Source: Phenylobacterium sp. | Lineage (GTDB): Bacteria; Pseudomonadota; Alphaproteobacteria; Caulobacterales; Caulobacteraceae | Length of the DNA stretch: 7,130 bases | NCBI GenBank assembly: GCA_028698405.1 | Contig: JAQVDF010000096.1 | Span: 1 to 7,130 of the forward strand | Reading direction: 5' to 3' | Part shown: positions 1 to 7,071 of the stretch, in pieces | Numbering within the stretch: the stretch's first letter is position 1 | Layout of the letters: every line of letters begins with the position of its first letter | The notes under the pieces: model-generated | Database searches by the model: none | What the model saw: the letters and a program-made list of their open reading frames with translations, nothing else | What the model was told of the DNA's origin: nothing | Program-made: the position numbers and the translations under genes

Positions 1-211
1 TCGCCCAGATCGTCCAGGCGACCACCGGCGGCTTGGAGAAGTAGCCGAAGTCCAGCGTACGCGACCAGAGCCAGTACTGCGCTTCGTCCGGGTAGAGCTC
101 CAGGGGGCTGTCGAACAGCACCATGAGCCGCGCGACGGTCAGGCCGAGAACCAGCAGCAGCAGGGTGCGCCAGAGGCGGTCGGGCGGAGGGGCGGTCGCG
201 GCGTGCGTCAA
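1..211 (-). CDS. N-terminal part of a GT39/ArnT-like membrane glycosyltransferase (partial)
   Basis: This is the first 70 codons of a gene that runs off the left edge; I translated it by hand from the minus strand. Seen: a short Pro-rich N-terminus, one hydrophobic helix at about residues 13-33, then a loop with LYPDEAQYWLWS (39-50) and GYFSKPPVVAW (56-66). The Asp-Glu pair at 42-43 after the first helix, followed by a Tyr-Trp-x-Trp stretch and a GYF-x-KPP motif, is typical of the PMT_2/ArnT-like glycosyltransferases (GT39/GT83 type). These inner-membrane enzymes use polyprenyl-phosphate sugars, and the first-loop acidic residue is catalytic in studied members. The start is taken as TTG at 211-209, because the only in-frame ATG (124-122) would remove the first membrane helix and no other usual start was found just upstream. 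The ribosome site before the TTG is weak. The sugar and acceptor cannot be told from this fragment. Confidence 0.8.
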   Translation of the reverse strand, partial: MTHAATAPPPDRLWRTLLLLVLGLTVARLMVLFDSPLELYPDEAQYWLWSRTLDFGYFSKPPVVAWTIWA

Positions 212-464
212 GTCGGGAAGTCCGTGAGCGGCTGGCCAGGGATGCGCGAGCCGACCGCCGCTGTAAAGCGCGGGCCGACACGGTGCGGCGCCGAAAAAGC
301 GGGCGCAGGGCGTGGGCGACGTGGCGCCGGGGCCGCATCCGCGCGGCGAGTTGTCCGTGTCGGAAAAGCTTCACCAACAAACGCCCGAGTCGCCGCTATA
401 GGGCCTCGTCGGGGGCGACGGCGGGGCGCCGCACCCTCCGGGCCGATCACCAGGGGACGATCAG
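212..464. promoter_or_regulatory. Divergent intergenic region between the glycosyltransferase and the TonB receptor
   Basis: No gene is supported in this 253-bp gap, which should hold promoters for both flanking divergent genes. The least GC-rich patch lies at about 357-400. It contains GCTATAGG (395-402), which partly resembles the Caulobacter housekeeping -10 consensus (GCTANAWC) and points toward the receptor gene. No convincing -35 sits 16-18 bp upstream: TTCACC at 370-375 is about 20 bp away and TTGTCC at 351-356 is too far. No convincing promoter was found for the minus-strand gene. The receptor ribosome binding site AGGGGA (452-457) lies 7 bases before its ATG. I saw no operator repeat or riboswitch-like fold, but this was checked only by eye. 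Confidence 0.35.
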
Positions 465-3400
465 ATGTTTTCGATGAAGAGGCTCGCCGGCGGCGTAGCG
501 CTGACGACGCTGCTGTGCGCCATGTCGAGCGGGGTCTACGCGCAGGAAACCACGGGGGCGATCCGCGGCGTGGTGACCGACGAGACCGGGGCGGTGGTGC
601 CGAACGCCACCGTCACCGTCACCCACGTCCCGACCGGCGCGTCCAGCACCACGGTGGCCGGGGCCGAGGGCGGCTTCTCGACGCGGGGCCTCAGGGTCGG
701 CGGCCCCTACCGGGTGCGGGCCAGCGCCGAAGGCTACGACGCTGGGGGCGTGACCTTGCAGTCGATCAGCGTCGGCGACGCCGCCCAGGTCGAGGTGGTT
801 CTGTCGAAGGCCGGCGACGGGACGGAGGTCGCCGAGCTGGTGGTGACCGCCGCGGCGGCCGCGCCCTCGCAAGGCGGCCCGTCCAGCAACTTCACCACCA
901 CGGATATCGAGAGCCTGCCGTCGATCAGCCGCGACATCAAAGACGTCGCGCGGCTCGACCCGTTCGCGGCCATCGACCCGACCAACCAGGACGCGCTGTC
1001 CTTCGCGGGGGTCAACAACCGCTTCAACCAGCTGACCGTCGACGGCGTGCGCCAGAACGACGACTTCGGCCTGAACAACAACGGCTATCCGACCCAGCGC
1101 TCGCCGATCAGCCTCGACGCGGTCGAAGCGGTGAACGTGTCGGTCGCGCCCTACAGCGTGATCAACAACGGCTTCATCGGCGGCCAGATCAACGCGGTGA
1201 CCAAGTCGGGCGGCAACCGCTTGTTCGGCACGGCCTTCTACGAACGCACCGGCCGCGACTGGCAGGGCGACACTGTCGAGGGCCAGCCGTTCGGCTCCGA
1301 GTTCGAGGAGAAGATCTGGGGCGCGACGCTGGGCGGCCCGATCATGCGCGACAAGCTGTTCTTCTTCGTCGCCTACGAGAAGTACGAGGGCGAGCTGGGC
1401 TTCGACGAGGGGCCGTTCGACCTGGGCCGCACCGTCTCGATTCCACGGATCAGCTCGCAGGCGGTGGAGACCTTGCGGCAGGCGACCGAGGCGCTCTACG
1501 GCTACGATCCGGGCTCCTACGTGACCGGGCCCTTCTTCGTCGAGGACGAGAAGTGGCTGGCCAAGCTCGACTGGAACATCACCGACAACCACCGCCTGGC
1601 GGTGACCTACCAGAACACCGTGGGCAACTCGCTGAACGGCTCGACCAGCGACGTCTTCTCGATCGGCTCGTCGGTCACCCAGCCGCGCGTCGGCCTGGAG
1701 TCGCAGCAGTACAACAAGATCGAGGAGCTCACGACCTACACCGTCCAGCTCAACAGCGACTGGACCGACAGCTTCTCGACCGAGCTGCGCTACAATTTCA
1801 AGGAAACCGACACCCAGCAGAACCCGCTGCTCGGCATCGAGGTGGGCGAGGTGACGGTAGGCGTCGCCGACCTGCCGGGCGTCGCGCCCGGGACCGGCTC
1901 GCCGCAGATCCGCTTCGGCGCCGACATCAGCCGGCACGACAACTACCTGCACGTCGAGGTCGAGACCTGGGAGGCCATCGGCCGCTTCAGCCGAGGTCCG
2001 CACGACGTCCTCTTCGGCGCCCGCACCGAGTCGAACGACATCTTCAACGTCTTTGTCTCCAACTCGCTGGGCAGCTGGACCTTCGCCAGCTACGCCGACT
2101 TCCTGGCCCGGCGGGCCTCCGGCTTCACCCTGACCGGGGCGGTCGACCCGAACGGCGGCACGGTTCCGGCCAGCCTCGGCACCGCCCGGCGCGGGGCGGC
2201 CGACTTCGCCTTCCGGCTGAACAGCCTCTACGCCGAGGACCGGTTGCAGGTGCTCGACAACCTCGACGTCACCGCCGGCGTGCGCTTCGACTGGTACCAG
2301 ATGGACGACGTGCCGGAACTGAACACGGCCTTCGTCTCGCGAAACCGGTTGAGCAACCAGCAGAACCTCGACGGCAAGCACGTGGTCCTGCCGCGGGCGG
2401 CGGTGAACTGGCGCCCGCTCGACCGGCTTAGCCTGCGCGCGGGCCTGGGCCGGTTCTCCTCGACCGGCCTGAACGTTTGGCTGTCCAACCCCTTCGCCAA
2501 CACCGGGGTGATCCAGACCAACGCGGTCTGCCCGGCCGGGCCCTACGCCGACGTCGACCTGACGGCCCCGCCGGCCGGGTGCAGCTTCACGCCCCGAGGC
2601 GGCAACACCAACGTCCTCGATCCGGCCTTCCAGATCCCGACCGTGTGGAAGGGCAGCCTGGGGGCGGCCTACACCTTCGACTTCGGCCGGTTCGGCGACG
2701 ATTGGCTGGTGCAGCTCGACTATCTGAAGTCGGTCAACGAGAACGCCCTCTACTGGGTGGACCTGCGGGCCGTACAGATCGGCGTCGCGCCGGACGGGCG
2801 GCCCGTCTACGGCCGCTCGATGATCGGCGAGACCGCGGGCGCCGACTACGATCTGATGCTGACCGGCGCCGACAAGGGCGGTTCGGACTCGGTGGCGCTC
2901 ACCGTCGCCAAGAGCTGGGGCGAGGGGATCTGGGACGGCCTGTCCGCCCAGTTCGTCTACACCTACACCGAGGCCGAAGACGTCAGCCCGATGGCCAGCT
3001 CGATCGCCCAGTCGAGCTATGTCCGGTTCGCCAGCTCCGACCACAACCGCCCGTCGGCGGCGACCTCCGACTACGAGATCCGCCACCGCTACGCGCTCAA
3101 TCTGAACTACGCGCGCAAGTTCTTCGGCGACTACGAGACCAAGGTGAACCTGTTCGCCCAGCACCGCTCGGGGCTGCCGTTCAGCTACACCTTCGCCAAC
3201 AGCCGGACCGGCAACTTCGACAACGACTTCGGCAACAACGTCGGCAGCTACTCGGGCCGCCAGGCGACATCGAACCAGCTGCTCTACGTGCCGGCCGAGA
3301 ACGACCCGATCGTGCTCTACGCGCCGGGCTTCGACGCTGGCGCGTTCAACCAGTTCCTGGACAACTCGGGCCTGTCGAAGTTCCGTGGGCGGATCGCGCC

Positions 3401-3758
3401 GCGCAACGCCTTCCGCCATGCCGACGTCACCACCATCGACGTGCGGATCAGCCAGGAGCTGCCGGCCTTCTTCCCCAACGGGGCCAAGCTCGAGGTCTTC
3501 GCCGACATCGAGAATCTCGGCAACCTGCTGAACGACGAGTGGGGCGTGCTCGAGCAGTACGACTTCTACCGCGGCGTGCCGGTGGTGGACGTCCGCTGCG
3601 CCACCTCCGCGACCGGCCCGACGGTCGGCTGCGGAACCCCGGGCGCGAAGTACGTCTACTCGGCGGCCGGAGGCGGGAATTTCGAGCAGCCGGTGCAGGC
3701 GTTCCGCCGCAACAGCTCGGTCTGGCAGATCAAGCTGGGCGCGAAGTACAAGTTCTAG
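465..3758 (+). CDS. TonB-dependent outer-membrane receptor with N-terminal carboxypeptidase-regulatory-like domain (Oar-like)
   Basis: This encodes a 1097-residue outer-membrane transporter expected to use TonB-ExbBD energy to import a large or scarce substrate. Seen: a Sec signal peptide (Lys-Arg at 5-6, hydrophobic core 7-22, likely cleavage after VYA at 26); a carboxypeptidase-regulatory-like beta-sandwich at about 29-118 (GAIRGVVTDETGAVVPNATV); a TonB-box-like ELVVTA (124-129); a plug domain at about 140-251 with LTVDGVRQND and ending in INAVTKSGGN; then a long beta-barrel ending in an aromatic residue (LGAKYKF), as outer-membrane proteins do. The mature protein has only four cysteines, in two close pairs (689/706 and 1045/1056), which probably form disulfides in extracellular loops. 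The architecture matches Oar-like receptors rather than classical siderophore receptors. The ATG at 465 is preferred over the ATG at 474 because AGGGGA lies 7 bases upstream. The gene appears monocistronic because a terminator follows it. The substrate is unknown. Confidence 0.93.
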   Translation: MFSMKRLAGGVALTTLLCAMSSGVYAQETTGAIRGVVTDETGAVVPNATVTVTHVPTGASSTTVAGAEGGFSTRGLRVGGPYRVRASAEGYDAGGVTLQSISVGDAAQVEVVLSKAGDGTEVAELVVTAAAAAPSQGGPSSNFTTTDIESLPSISRDIKDVARLDPFAAIDPTNQDALSFAGVNNRFNQLTVDGVRQNDDFGLNNNGYPTQRSPISLDAVEAVNVSVAPYSVINNGFIGGQINAVTKSGGNRLFGTAFYERTGRDWQGDTVEGQPFGSEFEEKIWGATLGGPIMRDKLFFFVAYEKYEGELGFDEGPFDLGRTVSIPRISSQAVETLRQATEALYGYDPGSYVTGPFFVEDEKWLAKLDWNITDNHRLAVTYQNTVGNSLNGSTSDVFSIGSSVTQPRVGLESQQYNKIEELTTYTVQLNSDWTDSFSTELRYNFKETDTQQNPLLGIEVGEVTVGVADLPGVAPGTGSPQIRFGADISRHDNYLHVEVETWEAIGRFSRGPHDVLFGARTESNDIFNVFVSNSLGSWTFASYADFLARRASGFTLTGAVDPNGGTVPASLGTARRGAADFAFRLNSLYAEDRLQVLDNLDVTAGVRFDWYQMDDVPELNTAFVSRNRLSNQQNLDGKHVVLPRAAVNWRPLDRLSLRAGLGRFSSTGLNVWLSNPFANTGVIQTNAVCPAGPYADVDLTAPPAGCSFTPRGGNTNVLDPAFQIPTVWKGSLGAAYTFDFGRFGDDWLVQLDYLKSVNENALYWVDLRAVQIGVAPDGRPVYGRSMIGETAGADYDLMLTGADKGGSDSVALTVAKSWGEGIWDGLSAQFVYTYTEAEDVSPMASSIAQSSYVRFASSDHNRPSAATSDYEIRHRYALNLNYARKFFGDYETKVNLFAQHRSGLPFSYTFANSRTGNFDNDFGNNVGSYSGRQATSNQLLYVPAENDPIVLYAPGFDAGAFNQFLDNSGLSKFRGRIAPRNAFRHADVTTIDVRISQELPAFFPNGAKLEVFADIENLGNLLNDEWGVLEQYDFYRGVPVVDVRCATSATGPTVGCGTPGAKYVYSAAGGGNFEQPVQAFRRNSSVWQIKLGAKYKF

Positions 3759-3782
3759 GCTTGGGCCTGGGAGGAGAGTGGG

Positions 3783-3812
3783 AAGGGCGGCCTGGCGACG
3801 GGCCGCCCTTTT
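3783..3812 (+). terminator. Rho-independent terminator after the TonB receptor gene
   Basis: A perfect 10-bp inverted repeat (AAGGGCGGCC at 3783-3792 and GGCCGCCCTT at 3801-3810) with an 8-base loop starts 24 bases after the receptor stop codon and ends in a short T run (3809-3812). The stem is strong and GC-rich, but the T tract has only four bases, so termination may be incomplete. It separates the receptor transcript from aguA. Confidence 0.85.
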
Positions 3813-3829
3813 CGCATGACGGGGGGCCC

Positions 3830-3858
3830 TTGACGTTGCGGGCTCACCCGCCCATCTG
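3830..3858 (+). promoter_or_regulatory. Possible promoter of the aguA-aguB-GNAT unit
   Basis: TTGACG at 3830-3835 matches the alphaproteobacterial -35 consensus. With a 17-bp spacer the -10 would be CATCTG (3853-3858), which is a poor match, so the call is tentative. It lies between the receptor terminator and the aguA start, where a promoter is expected. A small inverted repeat falls in the spacer. Confidence 0.3.
3838..3851. repeat. Short inverted repeat upstream of aguA
   Basis: GCGGG (3838-3842), CTCA (3843-3846) and CCCGC (3847-3851) form a 5-bp inverted repeat with a 4-base centre, located between the candidate -35 and -10 elements. It could be an operator half-site pair or a small hairpin. 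In DNA this GC-rich it could also be chance. Confidence 0.3.
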
Positions 3859-3882
3859 CGCGCGTCTTGTCGAAGGGGTGAG

Positions 3883-4887
3883 ATGGACCGGATCGTTCCT
3901 GCCGAATGGGCGCCGCATCGGGCGATGTGGCTTGGCTTCCCGAGCCATGGCGAACTCTGGGAGGACGACCTGACCCCCGCCCAGGCCGAGGTCGCGGCGC
4001 TGGCCAGGGCGCTGGCCGGTCCCGGCGGCGAACGCGTGCGCCTGCTGACCGGCACGCCCGAGGGCGAGGCGGCGGCCCGAGCGCTGCTGGCGGGCGTCTC
4101 GGGTGTCGAGATCGTGCCCGGCCGCTTCGGCGACATCTGGCTGCGCGACACCGGCCCGATCTTCGTGCGCGTGGGCGGGACCCTGGAGGCCCGCGCCTTC
4201 CGTTTCAACGGCTGGGGCGGCAAGTACCTGCTCGAGCACGACGATACGGTGGCCGACCAGATCGCCACGGCCTCAGGAGCGCCGCTCGCCCGCACCGAGG
4301 CGGTGCTGGAAGGCGGGGCCATCGACCACGACGGCTTCGGCACGGTGCTGACCACCGCCCAGTGCCTGCTCAATCCCAACCGCAATCCGGGCTGGACGGA
4401 GGCCGAGGCCGAGCGGGTGCTGGCCCAGGCGCTGGGCGCGCGCAAGGTGCTGTGGCTGGGCGACGGCCTGAAGAACGACCACACCGACGGCCACGTGGAC
4501 AATCTGGCCCGGTTCGTCGCGCCCGGCGTCGTCGCCTGCCCGGTGGCGTTCGGCAAGGACGATCCCAACGCCGAGGCCTACGACGATGCGGCCCGCCGGC
4601 TGTCGGCCATGACCGACGCGCGTGGCGAGCGGCTGAAGGTGGTGCGCATCCCCTCGCCGGGGTTCGTCGACGACGGCGAAGGGGAGTACGTTCCGGCCAG
4701 CCACATGAACTTCATCGTCGCCAACCGGGCGGTGGTCTGCCCGATCTACGAGACCCAGGCGAGCCGCTTCGCGCTGGAGGCGCTGCGCGGCCTGTTCCCC
4801 GACCGGGCGGTGATCGGCCTGCCCTCGACCGCCGTCCTCACCGGCGGCGGCTCGTTCCATTGCATCACCCAGCAGGAGCCCGCCTGA
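3883..4887 (+). CDS. aguA: Agmatine deiminase
   Basis: This cytoplasmic enzyme hydrolyses agmatine to N-carbamoylputrescine and ammonia (EC 3.5.3.12), the first step of the AguA-AguB route from arginine-derived agmatine to putrescine. The protein has 334 residues, slightly short for the family but complete, and belongs to the guanidino-group-modifying fold (PAD_porph family). Seen: the N-terminal EWAPHRAMWLGFP; WLRDTGP at 86-92; RFNGWGGKY at 107-115; LEGGAID with Glu143; HTDGHVDN with Asp202 and His204; and the C-terminal GGGSFHCITQQ with the nucleophilic Cys at 327. These supply the expected Cys-His-acidic catalytic set. AAGGGG (3873-3878) lies 4 bases before the ATG. The stop codon shares one base with the aguB start, so the two are co-translated. 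The pairing with aguB supports agmatine as the substrate over other amidines. Confidence 0.95.
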   Translation: MDRIVPAEWAPHRAMWLGFPSHGELWEDDLTPAQAEVAALARALAGPGGERVRLLTGTPEGEAAARALLAGVSGVEIVPGRFGDIWLRDTGPIFVRVGGTLEARAFRFNGWGGKYLLEHDDTVADQIATASGAPLARTEAVLEGGAIDHDGFGTVLTTAQCLLNPNRNPGWTEAEAERVLAQALGARKVLWLGDGLKNDHTDGHVDNLARFVAPGVVACPVAFGKDDPNAEAYDDAARRLSAMTDARGERLKVVRIPSPGFVDDGEGEYVPASHMNFIVANRAVVCPIYETQASRFALEALRGLFPDRAVIGLPSTAVLTGGGSFHCITQQEPA

Positions 4888-5765
4888 TGACGCGCCGGAT
4901 CAAGGTCGCCGCCATCCAGACCTCGTACGGCGAGGACATGGCGGCCAACATCGCGAAGACCGCCGACTTCGTCCGCCAGGCCGCCGCCGAGGGCGCCCAG
5001 GTGGTGCTGCCGTCCGAGCTGTTCCAGGGGCCCTACTTCTGCGTCGCTCAGGAGGAGCGCTGGTTCGCCACCGCCCATCCGTGGCGCGAGCACCCCTGCG
5101 TGACCGCCATGGCGCAGCTGGCCAAGGAGCTGGGCGTGGTCATCCCCGTCTCGATCTTCGAGCGCGAGGGCCCGCACTACTTCAACAGCCTGGTGATGCT
5201 GGACGCCGACGGTTCGGCCATGGGCGTCTACCGCAAGAGCCATATCCCCGACGGGCCGGGCTACAACGAAAAGTACTACTTCCGCCCCGGCGACACCGGC
5301 TTCAAGGTCTGGGACACCCGCTTCGGCCGGCTGGGCGTCGGCATCTGCTGGGACCAGTGGTACCCCGAGGCGGAGCGCATCATGACCCTGATGGGGGCCG
5401 AGGTGCTGCTCTATCCCACCGCCATCGGCTCGGAGCCGCACGACGCCACCCTCGACACCGCCGCGCCCTGGCGGCGGGCGATGCAGGGCCACGCGGTCTC
5501 CAACGTGATTCCGGTGGTGGGGGCCAACCGCACGGGCTTCGAGCCCTGGGAGGGCTATCCGAACGGCGGCCAGCTGTTCTACGGCTCCAGCTTCATCGCC
5601 GACCACCGGGGCGACCTGGTCGCCGCCTTCGGCCGCGAGGACGAGGGCGTACTGCACGCCGAGTTCGATCTCGACTTCCTGACCACCCATCGCGCCGCCT
5701 GGGGCTTCTTCCGCGACCGGCGGACCGACCTCTACGGCGCGCTCACGGGGGCGAGGCCGGCGTGA
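4887..5765 (+). CDS. aguB: N-carbamoylputrescine amidase
   Basis: This cytoplasmic enzyme hydrolyses N-carbamoylputrescine to putrescine, CO2 and ammonia (EC 3.5.1.53), completing the pathway begun by AguA. The 292-residue protein is of normal length for this nitrilase-superfamily branch. The Glu-Lys-Cys triad is complete: Glu44 in LPSELFQGPYF, Lys117 in YRKSHIPDGPGY and Cys154 in GICWDQWYPEA. The PDGPGYNEKYYF stretch, the sequence around the catalytic Cys and the SEPHDATLDT segment are characteristic of AguB rather than generic nitrilases. It opens with the TGATGA junction: the last base of the aguA stop is the first base of this ATG. Its end overlaps the GTG start of the acetyltransferase gene by four bases. 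Confidence 0.95.
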   Translation: MTRRIKVAAIQTSYGEDMAANIAKTADFVRQAAAEGAQVVLPSELFQGPYFCVAQEERWFATAHPWREHPCVTAMAQLAKELGVVIPVSIFEREGPHYFNSLVMLDADGSAMGVYRKSHIPDGPGYNEKYYFRPGDTGFKVWDTRFGRLGVGICWDQWYPEAERIMTLMGAEVLLYPTAIGSEPHDATLDTAAPWRRAMQGHAVSNVIPVVGANRTGFEPWEGYPNGGQLFYGSSFIADHRGDLVAAFGREDEGVLHAEFDLDFLTTHRAAWGFFRDRRTDLYGALTGARPA

Positions 5766-6289
5766 TCGAGACCGAGCGCCTGATTTTGCGGGCGCCGGAG
5801 GACGCCGACCGCGCAGCCATCGCGGCGATGAACGCCGACCCGCGGGTGGCCGCCACCCTGGGCTCGGCGCTGTCCCGCGAGGAGAGCGACGCCATGGTGG
5901 ACCGCATCCGGGTCCACATCGGCCTGCACGGCTGGGGCTTCTGGGCGGTGGAGCGCAAGTCCGATCGGGCGGTCATCGGACTTACAGGCCTGATCGCCAT
6001 GAGCGAGGACCTGCCTCCGGGTCCCGCCGTCGAGATCGGCTGGCGGCTGGCCTACGGGGCCTGGGGCGGCGGCTACGCCAGCGAGGCGGCCCGCGCGGCG
6101 CTCGCCTGGGGCTTCGAGCACATCCGCCCCCCCGAGATCATCGCCATCACCGCGCGCAGCAACCTGCGCTCCCAAGCGGTGATGCGCCGCATCGGCATGG
6201 TTCCCGAACCGTCCCGCGACTTCGACCACCCGCGCCTCGCCGAGAACCACCCCCTGCGCCCGCACGTGACCTTCGTCGCACGGCCCTAG
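5762..6289 (+). CDS. GNAT-family N-acetyltransferase, RimJ/RimL-like
   Basis: This is a 175-residue acetyl-CoA-dependent acetyltransferase of the Acetyltransf_3 (RimJ/RimL) branch. Seen: the typical opening IETERLILRAPEDAD; a central strand AVEIGWRLA; the acetyl-CoA-binding loop YGAWGGGYASEA (98-109), matching the family's motif A with a Gly-rich pyrophosphate loop followed by a helix; and, towards the C-terminus, NLRSQAVMRRIGM, the usual Asn-x-x-Ser segment with its Gly-Met turn. The GTG start at 5762 is preferred because it gives the canonical MIETERL opening, has GAGG (5753-5756) five bases upstream and forms a GTGA overlap with the aguB stop. The substrate cannot be read from the sequence: many relatives act on protein N-termini or small amines. 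Coupling to aguAB hints at a polyamine or related amine, but this is inference. Confidence 0.88.
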   Translation: MIETERLILRAPEDADRAAIAAMNADPRVAATLGSALSREESDAMVDRIRVHIGLHGWGFWAVERKSDRAVIGLTGLIAMSEDLPPGPAVEIGWRLAYGAWGGGYASEAARAALAWGFEHIRPPEIIAITARSNLRSQAVMRRIGMVPEPSRDFDHPRLAENHPLRPHVTFVARP

Positions 6290-6312
6290 CAGCCCGTCCC
6301 GGTTGGGAAGAG

Positions 6313-7062
6313 CTACTCCCCGCAGGCTTCGGCGGCGGGAGCCTTTGCGAGCTCCGCCTTGGCCGTGGCCATCGCGGCGTTGAACTCGGCGTCGGCGTGC
6401 AGGCGAGCGACGACGGCTGCGGCGACGATACGGCCGGCCTCGACGTCGCTGGGGTAGTGGACGCCGCAGACCACCCGGCTTTCACCGAAGGCGTGGCCCC
6501 GTTGCAGGATCGCGTCGGCGCGCTCGGGCTTCAGCTCGGCGAGGATCAGCGCCCAGGCCCAGCCGACCGAGGCGTGGCCGGAGGGGTAGGAGGCGTTGGT
6601 TCCCAGGGATTCGGGCGGCACGCAGGTCGGCGCGGTCTGACCTGTGAACGGCCGCGGCCGCTTGTAGTGCTCCTTGGCCGGATTGGTGGCCCGGCCGGCG
6701 TCGAACAGGGTCCGCACCATCAGCTCGACCGTGGCAGGCGTCGTCTCGGCCGAAATCTTCACGCCGGTCGGGCAGGACCAGCCGTCGAAGGCCGCGGGCG
6801 TGTAGAGCTCGACGTGGCGCACCGCCTGAGCCCAGCGCGGCCCGTCCGCCAGCTTGCGGGTGTCGCGGAACGCGGCCTGATCGGCGGCCTCGTCGGGCGT
6901 GCCGGCGGCGGGCGGCGGCGGAACGAGCTTCAGGGTGTCGACCTGTTCGTCCGCGTCCAGGAAGGGCGCGAGGCGGGGCGGCTGCTGCGGCTGCTGGGCC
7001 TGATCCGTCCCCACCAGGGAAAGGGCGGCGAGCGCCAGGATGGTTTTGACGCTCGCGCGCAT
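6313..7062 (-). CDS. Secreted class A non-specific acid phosphatase (PAP2 superfamily)
   Basis: This 249-residue exported phosphomonoesterase is expected to act in the periplasm or outside the cell, releasing phosphate from organic esters. A Sec signal peptide is visible (hydrophobic core at about 7-18, likely cleavage after TDQA at 22), followed by a Gln/Pro-rich linker. All three parts of the PAP2 signature are intact: K-x6-RP at 130-138, PSGH at 160-163, and SR-x5-H-x3-D at 195-206. In this family His202 is the phosphorylated nucleophile and His163 the general acid. The length and the single N-terminal hydrophobic segment fit class A acid phosphatases (PhoN/PhoC-like), not multi-pass lipid phosphatases. 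Cys97, 147, 199 and 247 may form disulfides. The ATG has GGGAG (7071-7067) four bases upstream. The gene is convergent with the acetyltransferase gene, with 23 bases between the stop codons. The preferred substrate is unknown. Confidence 0.93.
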   Translation of the reverse strand: MRASVKTILALAALSLVGTDQAQQPQQPPRLAPFLDADEQVDTLKLVPPPPAAGTPDEAADQAAFRDTRKLADGPRWAQAVRHVELYTPAAFDGWSCPTGVKISAETTPATVELMVRTLFDAGRATNPAKEHYKRPRPFTGQTAPTCVPPESLGTNASYPSGHASVGWAWALILAELKPERADAILQRGHAFGESRVVCGVHYPSDVEAGRIVAAAVVARLHADAEFNAAMATAKAELAKAPAAEACGE

Positions 7063-7071
7063 AGGTCTCCC

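Noticed and set aside
208..477. Small open frames in the divergent intergenic region
   Set aside because: They are Arg/Pro/Ala-rich on both strands with no ribosome site or domain, and they overlap the ends of the flanking genes.
203..2431. A 742-codon plus-strand frame overlapping the receptor gene
   Set aside because: The translation is extremely Arg-rich with no family features, while the receptor frame carries a signal peptide and complete domains.
2477..3973. A 498-codon plus-strand frame running through the receptor's end and the terminator
   Set aside because: It is an Arg/Pro/Gly-rich frame shadow that crosses a perfect terminator hairpin and the aguA start.
447..4568. A 1373-codon open frame on the minus strand opposite the receptor and aguA
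   Set aside because: It is an antisense shadow produced by the strong G/C third-position bias. Its translation is low-complexity, rich in Arg, Ala, Gly and Val, with no recognisable domain, and it spans two well-supported genes and the terminator.
4746..5690. A 314-codon minus-strand frame opposite aguB
   Set aside because: It is an antisense shadow of aguB, whose catalytic triad and length are fully accounted for on the plus strand.
6297..6308. TCCC-GGTT-GGGA hairpin between the two convergent stop codons
   Set aside because: The stem is only 4 bp with no T run on either strand, which is too weak to call a bidirectional terminator.
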